NCBI GenBank assembly: GCA_024691265.1
Contig: JAILNT010000294.1
Location: forward strand, 1 to 11,589
Length of the DNA: 11,589 nucleotides
Source of the DNA: Treponema sp.
GTDB taxonomy: Bacteria > Spirochaetota > Spirochaetia > Treponematales > Treponemataceae
Direction of reading: 5' to 3'
Of this stretch, positions 7,152 through 11,589 are shown one piece after another; positions within the stretch are counted from its first letter, which is position 1; each line of letters begins with the position of its first letter. The position numbers and the translations under genes are program-made. Under the pieces are notes generated by a model. The model searched no databases. It was not told the origin of the DNA and was given only the letters and a program-made list of their open reading frames with translations.

Positions 7152-9100
7152 TAGTTCCCATGAAGAAAGTGTTTTTAGTTGTTCTTGAAAAAGGACTTAA
7201 AGATACTCTAAAAAAACTTAGAAAACTTGGGCTTGTACATTTGGAGCAAGTTGAAGGTGCTGGACCTAAACTTGATTCTTTGAAAAATGAATTAGTTCAA
7301 ATTCAGAATGCTATTTCTTTGCTTTCTGAACAAAAACCTCCAAAGGGTACAAAAGATGTTCCTGTTTCTACAGATTTACCTATGACTCGTAGGCTTGAAA
7401 TTGCAAATGAGATTTTGGCTTTATCTGAAAAGAAAAAGGAGTGTCTTGCTCAGATTTCAGCAGATTCTGTTGAATGTGAGAAGTTTGGAAAATGGGGTAG
7501 CGTTGATCCTTCTGATTTCGAATATTTGAAAGAAAAAGGTATAATGTTATCTCTTTATGAGATTCCTACTGATCGTTACAGTTCTATAGGAGAAGATGTT
7601 GGTACTCTTCTCGTTAACTCTGACAAGAATCAAACAAGATTTCTTGTTATTGGTGAAGATGGTGAGAGAAGTGCCGGTTTACCTCCAGAGGCTTATAAGA
7701 TTAATTTGCCAACACTTTCTACTGATAAACTCAATGAACGTGTTAAAGAAAACAAGAAAGCTATCAAAGATATTGAAGATAAGCTTCTTGCTGCAAGATG
7801 TTATTTGCCTCTTTTGAATGATGCTGCTGAATCTTATTCAAAAGATATTGAATTTGAGACGGTTTATTCTGGAATGGGTAAAGATGCAGATCCAGAGGCT
7901 GAAAATGTCCCTCTTGGAGCTTTGGCATGGATTTCAGGTTATATTCCAACAGATGATTTGGAAGCCTTGAAATCAGAAGCAAAGCTTCAGAGTTGGGCAT
8001 TGCAGTGGCAGGATCCTGCTGATGATGATGAGAATGTTCCTACTAAGCTTAAAAATAACAAGCTTGTAAATCTCATTTATCCTGTTTCAGACTTTTTGGG
8101 TACAGTTCCAGGTTATCATGAGTATGATATTTCAAACTGGTTCCTGTTATTCTTTACAATATTCTTTGCAATGATTTTTGGTGATGCCGGTTATGGTGCA
8201 TTGCTTTCTGTTGTTGCAATATTTGGAATATTCTCAGCTGTTGCTAAAAAGAAAGCTGTTGCTCCTATTATGAAGCTTTTGCTTTTAATTGGAGTTGCAA
8301 CTATGGTCTGGGGTGCAGTTACTTGTACGTGGTTCGGAATTGACCCTACTAAATTGCCTCCTTTACTAACATCTCTTTCTGTTCCTGCTCTTTCAAATGC
8401 AGTTTCAAAAGGTCTTGTTAAAGCAGCTGGAATACCTTCATATCTTAGTGGTGAGCAGTGGGTAAAAGAGAATTTGCAGATATTCTGTTTCTCTTTAGCT
8501 CTTATACAGTTGTCTATAGCACATTTGAAAGGAATTGCGAGATATCACAAGTCTCTTAAATGTGTTGGAGAATTTGGTTCTTTGATTATGCTTTGGGGTA
8601 TGTTCTACATAGTTTTGAGCATGGTTGTAGACGGTGTAAGATTCCCTCTTGGTGCTGAAGGTGCTTTTGTTATTGGTGGTGTGCCTTTACCTACAATCTG
8701 TATAGGATTGATAGGAGCAGGCTTCTTCTTGAGTTTCTGTTTTTCTAATTATGCAGGAAGCGTTCTCAAGAGTATACTTGAAAGCTGCAAGAATATAGTT
8801 TCAGTATTACTTGGCGTTGTTAACGTATTCAGTGATATTGTTTCTTATATCCGCCTTTGGGCAGTAGCTTTAGCCGGAAGTGCAATTTCTGATACTGTTA
8901 ATACTATGGCAGGTCCAATGCTTGGAAAAGCTATTTTCTTCTTGGGAATACTTTTACTTGTATTTGGTCATGGCTTGAATATGGTATTAAATGTTTTGTC
9001 AGTTATTGTTCATGGTGTTCGTTTGAATACATTGGAATTTTCAACACACCTTGGAATGTCATGGTCTGGCTTTAAATATAAACCATTCAGCGAAAAATAA
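7148..9100 (+). CDS. atpI: V-type ATP synthase/ATPase subunit I (membrane stator, a-subunit homologue)
   Basis: AtpI is the 116-kDa/a-subunit homologue that provides the ion half-channels beside the rotating K ring. Residues about 1-325 form the cytoplasmic domain, starting with MIVPMKKVFLVVLEKGLK and LGLVHLEQV and including coiled-coil stretches. About eight membrane segments follow from residue 330, beginning WFLLFFTIFFAMIFGDAGYG. The essential arginine that faces the rotor carboxylate is R569 in VSYIRLWAVALAGS. The family's closing motifs GHGLN and HGVRLNTLEF are intact. The length of 650 residues is normal. The gene overlaps atpD by four bases, and the atpD end supplies its ribosome binding context (GAGGGGGCTGA). 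A hairpin spans its own stop codon, and atpK follows after 64 bases. Confidence 0.96.
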   Translation: MIVPMKKVFLVVLEKGLKDTLKKLRKLGLVHLEQVEGAGPKLDSLKNELVQIQNAISLLSEQKPPKGTKDVPVSTDLPMTRRLEIANEILALSEKKKECLAQISADSVECEKFGKWGSVDPSDFEYLKEKGIMLSLYEIPTDRYSSIGEDVGTLLVNSDKNQTRFLVIGEDGERSAGLPPEAYKINLPTLSTDKLNERVKENKKAIKDIEDKLLAARCYLPLLNDAAESYSKDIEFETVYSGMGKDADPEAENVPLGALAWISGYIPTDDLEALKSEAKLQSWALQWQDPADDDENVPTKLKNNKLVNLIYPVSDFLGTVPGYHEYDISNWFLLFFTIFFAMIFGDAGYGALLSVVAIFGIFSAVAKKKAVAPIMKLLLLIGVATMVWGAVTCTWFGIDPTKLPPLLTSLSVPALSNAVSKGLVKAAGIPSYLSGEQWVKENLQIFCFSLALIQLSIAHLKGIARYHKSLKCVGEFGSLIMLWGMFYIVLSMVVDGVRFPLGAEGAFVIGGVPLPTICIGLIGAGFFLSFCFSNYAGSVLKSILESCKNIVSVLLGVVNVFSDIVSYIRLWAVALAGSAISDTVNTMAGPMLGKAIFFLGILLLVFGHGLNMVLNVLSVIVHGVRLNTLEFSTHLGMSWSGFKYKPFSEK

Positions 9101-9110
9101 TTATTCGCTG
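9088..9110 (+). promoter_or_regulatory. Inverted repeat spanning the atpI stop codon
   Basis: CAGCGAA (9088-9094) pairs with TTCGCTG (9104-9110), a perfect seven-base-pair stem with a nine-base loop that contains the atpI TAA (9098-9100). No T-tract follows, so it is not a terminator. In an operon that needs many K subunits per complex, such a stem could mark an RNA processing site or protect the atpK message from 3'-to-5' decay. The structure is seen; the role is inferred. Confidence 0.4.
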
Positions 9111-9135
9111 TGGAGTTAATATATAGAATTAGATA

Positions 9136-9147
9136 CCGCTTTTGCGG
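9136..9147 (+). promoter_or_regulatory. Small GC-rich hairpin just upstream of the atpK ribosome binding site
   Basis: CCGC and GCGG form a four-base-pair stem with a TTTT loop, ending five bases before the strong AAGGAG (9153-9158) of atpK. It stands out in AT-rich intergenic DNA. It does not pair with the ribosome binding site, so it more likely keeps that site open or marks a processed 5' end than blocks translation. A weak TAGAAT (9124-9129) could be a -10 box of an internal promoter, but no good -35 accompanies it. Confidence 0.3.
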
Positions 9148-9164
9148 AAATTAAGGAGTAAATT

Positions 9165-9605
9165 ATGGATTTAGGACAGCTTGGTGCAGGTATTGTAATG
9201 GGTATTGCAGCTCTTGGTTCAGCTATTGGTATTGCTATTGCAGGTCAGGCTGCTATTGGTGCTTGGAAGCGTTGTTATATGAATAACAAGCCAGCTCCTT
9301 TTATTCTTACAGTTTTTGCTGGTGCACCTCTTACACAGACAATTTACGGCTTCTTGCTTATGCAGACAATGAAGACTGCTGCAGCAGATCCATCTAAGGC
9401 TGGATATTTGCTTGGTTTCGGTCTCTTTTCTGGTATTGCAATGGCTGCTTCTGCAGTTGCTCAGGGAAAAGCTGGTGCAGCTGGTAGCGATGCTCTTGGT
9501 GAAACAGGAAAAGGTTTTGCTCAGTACATCATGGTAGTTGGTTTGTGCGAAACTGTAGCTTTGTTCGCTATGGTATTCTCTATGATTGCTTGTCAGTCAT
9601 TGTAA
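9165..9605 (+). CDS. atpK: V-type ATP synthase/ATPase subunit K (proteolipid rotor ring)
   Basis: AtpK builds the rotating ring that carries ions across the inner membrane. The 146-residue protein has four membrane segments (about 5-32, 44-70, 80-105, 118-143), i.e. two fused hairpins, the V-type design. Only the second hairpin carries the ion-binding carboxylate, E129 in GLCETVALF; the matching position in the first is Q58. Aligned by eye with Enterococcus hirae NtpK, the Na+ ligand side chains are kept: T57, Q58, Q100 and E129, plus Y61, which hydrogen-bonds the glutamate. This favours Na+ over H+ as coupling ion. The ribosome binding site AAGGAG six bases before the ATG is the strongest in the operon, as suits a subunit needed in many copies. 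It is the last gene, 65 bases before the terminator. Confidence 0.96.
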   Translation: MDLGQLGAGIVMGIAALGSAIGIAIAGQAAIGAWKRCYMNNKPAPFILTVFAGAPLTQTIYGFLLMQTMKTAAADPSKAGYLLGFGLFSGIAMAASAVAQGKAGAAGSDALGETGKGFAQYIMVVGLCETVALFAMVFSMIACQSL

Positions 9606-9643
9606 TTCGTTCACAAAAATAGCTTACTTGTAATATCATATCT

Positions 9644-9669
9644 TGCAATTTGTGTAGATTAAAATTGCA
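9644..9669 (+). repeat. Inverted repeat directly upstream of the operon terminator
   Basis: TGCAATTT (9644-9651) and AAATTGCA (9662-9669) are perfect inverted copies separated by ten bases. They end one base before the terminator stem begins. The RNA would carry two tandem hairpins at its 3' end. This could add 3'-end protection, or the DNA could be a binding site. No further evidence for function is visible. Confidence 0.3.
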
Positions 9670-9670
9670 G

Positions 9671-9703
9671 AAGACGGTTCATATAAGAACCGTCTTTTTT
9701 TTT
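9671..9703 (+). terminator. Intrinsic terminator of the V-ATPase operon
   Basis: AAGACGGTTC (9671-9680) pairs perfectly with GAACCGTCTT (9687-9696) around the loop ATATAA. An uninterrupted T run follows to 9703. The ten-base-pair stem plus T-tract is a textbook Rho-independent terminator. It lies 65 bases after atpK and closes the operon before ispG. Confidence 0.93.
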
Positions 9704-9717
9704 ATTTATTGTTGATA

Positions 9718-9723
9718 TATAAT
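9718..9723 (+). promoter_or_regulatory. Consensus -10 box of ispG
   Basis: TATAAT matches the -10 consensus perfectly and ends eight bases before the ispG ATG. The expected start point is therefore within one to three bases of the start codon, predicting a leaderless mRNA; no Shine-Dalgarno sequence is present. The -35 position at 17-base spacing falls in the terminator T-tract (TTTTTT, 9695-9700), so the -35 is poor and the promoter may need an activator or be weak. Confidence 0.5.
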
Positions 9724-9731
9724 CTTGATTT

Positions 9732-10829
9732 ATGGAAAAGAAATTTTATAAGCCACGTACAGTGTTTTTAGGTGGAAACGGAAATACAAAAAGAATTGGG
9801 ATTGGAGGCGATGAGAAAGTCTCTGTCCAGACAATGTGGAAAGAAAGTATATTAAATCTGACATCTGATTCTTTAGATGATATTGTAAGAAGAATTAATA
9901 TTCTTGAGTCTTTGGGTTGTGATATTTTACGTTTTGCAGTTCCTGATATGGAAAGTGCAGATTCTTTGATAAAAATTGCTGCTGCAACTTCTATGCCATT
10001 AGTTGCTGATATTCATTTTGATTACAGACTGGCATTAAAGTGTTTAGATGGAAATGTTGCAGCTATTAGAATTAATCCTGGTAATATTGGAAGCAGGGAA
10101 AGAGTTGAAGCTGTTGTTAATGCCTGTAAAGATAAAGGTGCTGCTATCCGCATTGGTGTAAATACAGGAAGTCTTCCTTCTGATTTGGCAAAACAGGTAG
10201 AAGAAGGAACTATATCCAGGGCAGAAGCTCTTGCAGAAACTGCTGCACGAGAAGTTGCTGTTTTTGATGAGCTTAATTTTGAGCCTGTTGTTGTTAGTAT
10301 GAAAGCTTCTTCTGTTCAGGAAACTATTGATGCTAACGAAGTTTTTGCATCTAAATATGATATTCCTTTGCATGTTGGTGTTACAGAGGCAGGACCTCTT
10401 ATAACCGGTATTGTTAAGAGCACTCTTGCATTCAGTACTCTTTTAAAAGAGGGTATAGGTTCTACGATACGTGTAAGTCTTTCTTCTACTCCTGAAAATG
10501 AGGTCATTACAGGTCGTGAAATTCTTCATGAGTGCGGTAAGAGAAATGGAGGTGTAAATATTGTTTCTTGTCCTCGTTGTGGTAGGGTTGGATTTGATGT
10601 CCATGGCTTTGTGAATAGATGGCAAAACAGACTTCTTGCAATGGATAAAAATATCACTGTTGCTGTTATGGGCTGTGTTGTTAATGGTCCTGGAGAAGGA
10701 AAACATGCTGATATTGGTATAGCAGGTGCAGGTGATAAAGCTATAATATTTAAGAAAGGTAAAATTGTACGAACGATTAAAGCTGAAGATGCCGATAAAG
10801 TATTTGGTGAGGAGTTGGAATCATTGTGA
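9732..10829 (+). CDS. ispG: 4-hydroxy-3-methylbut-2-enyl diphosphate synthase (IspG/GcpE)
   Basis: IspG reductively converts methylerythritol cyclodiphosphate to HMBPP, the penultimate step of the MEP isoprenoid pathway, in the cytoplasm. The 365-residue protein has the bacterial two-domain form. An N-terminal TIM barrel opens with IGIGGDEKVSVQTM and includes PLVADIHFDYRLAL and IRINPGNIG. The C-terminal iron-sulfur domain carries SCPRCGR (C280, C283) and VMGCVVNGPGE (C315, E322), the three cysteines and one glutamate that hold the [4Fe-4S] cluster; the C-to-E spacing of seven equals that in characterised enzymes. VQTMWKE replaces the common VQSMTNT. The ATG at 9732 lacks a Shine-Dalgarno sequence but sits right after a consensus -10 box; no better in-frame start exists. 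The GGAGG at 9806-9810 precedes only an out-of-frame ATG. The stop overlaps the next gene's GTG by four bases. Confidence 0.96.
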   Translation: MEKKFYKPRTVFLGGNGNTKRIGIGGDEKVSVQTMWKESILNLTSDSLDDIVRRINILESLGCDILRFAVPDMESADSLIKIAAATSMPLVADIHFDYRLALKCLDGNVAAIRINPGNIGSRERVEAVVNACKDKGAAIRIGVNTGSLPSDLAKQVEEGTISRAEALAETAAREVAVFDELNFEPVVVSMKASSVQETIDANEVFASKYDIPLHVGVTEAGPLITGIVKSTLAFSTLLKEGIGSTIRVSLSSTPENEVITGREILHECGKRNGGVNIVSCPRCGRVGFDVHGFVNRWQNRLLAMDKNITVAVMGCVVNGPGEGKHADIGIAGAGDKAIIFKKGKIVRTIKAEDADKVFGEELESL

Positions 10830-11584
10830 AAAGTATTTATCGGATTTTATTTTTATTAATCGCTTGTTTTTATTCAGTTACCTTTTGCGTTTCCCAATCT
10901 CCTCAGAAATTAAAAATTGAAGAAGAGCCTTGGAGAGTCCTCGAAAATGCACAATTGGCTTATAATTCAGGTTCTTATGGAGAAGCTATAAGACTTGCAG
11001 AAAAGGCCAAGTTGAATAGAATTGCTCAGTGTGAATGGTATAGATATGCATTGAATAGTGCTTTGAGGGTATCTTCGATACAACATGCTGGAGATTCAAT
11101 CGATAGAGTTCTTCATGCATTGAAAGAAGATGATTTGCGAGATGCAACAAGCATTGTAGAATATTTTATTAGAATTCATACTGCGGATTTCTTTGATAAT
11201 TCTATATCTAAATTGTTTGATTTTGCGACTAGCCGTAAAGAATATCCTGAAGCTGAATATTTACTAGGAAAAGTATATCAAATTGAATCTGAATATGATT
11301 TGGCATTTCATTATTATGATAAAGCCTGGAAAAATGCAGAGTATTTAGATGTACCTGATGAAAAATATGATATTCTTTACTCTATTGCAGATTTAGCATA
11401 TACAATCTCTGATTTCGATAAATATGAAACAACTTTATTACTTGTCTTAGATTCTGATGAGTCTTTTAAAGATGAATCTTTTATAAATACTTATATGCAG
11501 GTGTTGAATAATTCAAGAACTATGACACCTGACAGGTTTTTTCAGCTTTATAGAACTGGAACTGCAAGGTCTATAAAAGCTTGA
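10826..11584 (+). CDS. Exported TPR-like helical-repeat protein, unknown function
   Basis: The 252-residue protein starts with an export signal: MKSIYR, then a hydrophobic core to about residue 22. Signal peptidase I could cut near CVS-Q (after 23). Alternatively L-I-A-C at 11-14 fits the relaxed spirochaetal lipobox, which would make it a lipoprotein. The mature part is helical with TPR-like units at about 36-62 (AYNSGSYGEAIRLAEKAK), 143-172 (LLGKVYQIESEYDLAFHYYD) and perhaps 181-208. It should sit in the periplasm or at a membrane face as a scaffold; no catalytic motif is visible. GTG at 10826 overlaps the ispG stop (GTGA), with GGAG 11 bases upstream, so translation is probably coupled to ispG. 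I recall a hypothetical protein after gcpE in Treponema pallidum too, but cannot verify it. The TGA at 11582-11584 lies five bases from the window edge; an early stop cannot be excluded. Confidence 0.75.
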   Translation: MKSIYRILFLLIACFYSVTFCVSQSPQKLKIEEEPWRVLENAQLAYNSGSYGEAIRLAEKAKLNRIAQCEWYRYALNSALRVSSIQHAGDSIDRVLHALKEDDLRDATSIVEYFIRIHTADFFDNSISKLFDFATSRKEYPEAEYLLGKVYQIESEYDLAFHYYDKAWKNAEYLDVPDEKYDILYSIADLAYTISDFDKYETTLLLVLDSDESFKDESFINTYMQVLNNSRTMTPDRFFQLYRTGTARSIKA

Positions 11585-11589
11585 AACTT

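Noticed and set aside
9806..9815. GGAGG followed by ATG inside the 5' part of ispG as the true start
   Set aside because: That ATG is out of frame with ispG, and starting there would lose the conserved N-terminal barrel strand.
1..11589. CRISPR array, insertion sequence, tRNA/rRNA gene or defence module
   Set aside because: No regularly spaced repeats, transposase, terminal inverted repeats, tRNA cloverleaf or rRNA-like sequence was seen. Gene content is housekeeping with well-recognised families.

Overview
The window is AT-rich bacterial chromosome, most likely from a spirochaete of the genus Treponema (host-associated or gut type). The main evidence is the V-type ATPase operon, ordered E, DUF2764, A, B, D, I, K. 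This reduced layout is known from spirochaetes, Chlamydiae and Bacteroidetes. The A subunit has the CGERAGEVVE catalytic loop that I associate with the spirochaetal/chlamydial type. An MEP-pathway ispG followed by an exported helical-repeat protein also fits. The genus is inferred from sequence features and remembered family knowledge, not from a database search. All genes are on the + strand.

Layout. Positions 1-840 hold the tail of an unidentified gene and a 229-residue single-pass membrane protein with a C-terminal helix-turn-helix-like segment, which resembles SwrB/YlxL (DUF6115-like) proteins of flagellar loci. Positions 841-937 hold a near-perfect palindrome overlapping a good sigma-70-type promoter whose predicted transcript starts almost on the next ATG. 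Positions 938-2017 encode aldose 1-epimerase (galM). Positions 2018-2176 form the presumed promoter and leader region of the V-ATPase operon. Positions 2177-9605 are the seven-gene V-ATPase operon, closed by a strong intrinsic terminator at 9671-9703. A TATAAT box just before the next ATG begins an ispG (9732-10829) transcript, which is translationally coupled (GTGA overlap) to a signal-peptide-bearing helical-repeat protein (10826-11584).

How the genes work together. AtpA and AtpB form the nucleotide-binding hexamer, AtpD the central rotor stalk, AtpE a peripheral stalk, AtpI the membrane stator with the essential arginine, and AtpK the rotor ring. No subunit C/d, F or G/H genes are present. 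The DUF2764 gene between E and A is the obvious candidate for the C/d coupling role. AtpK keeps the side chains that bind Na+ in Enterococcus NtpK (T57, Q58, Y61, Q100, E129), so the enzyme is plausibly a Na+ pump or Na+-driven. galM and ispG are metabolic genes with their own promoters and no visible Shine-Dalgarno sequence, unlike the V-ATPase genes, which all have one.

I did not find a wholly new system such as a defence island, CRISPR array or mobile element. The points most worth a second look are the reduced V-ATPase with DUF2764, the Na+ ligand set, the apparently leaderless galM and ispG, the galM operator, the hairpins around atpK, and the SwrB-like protein.
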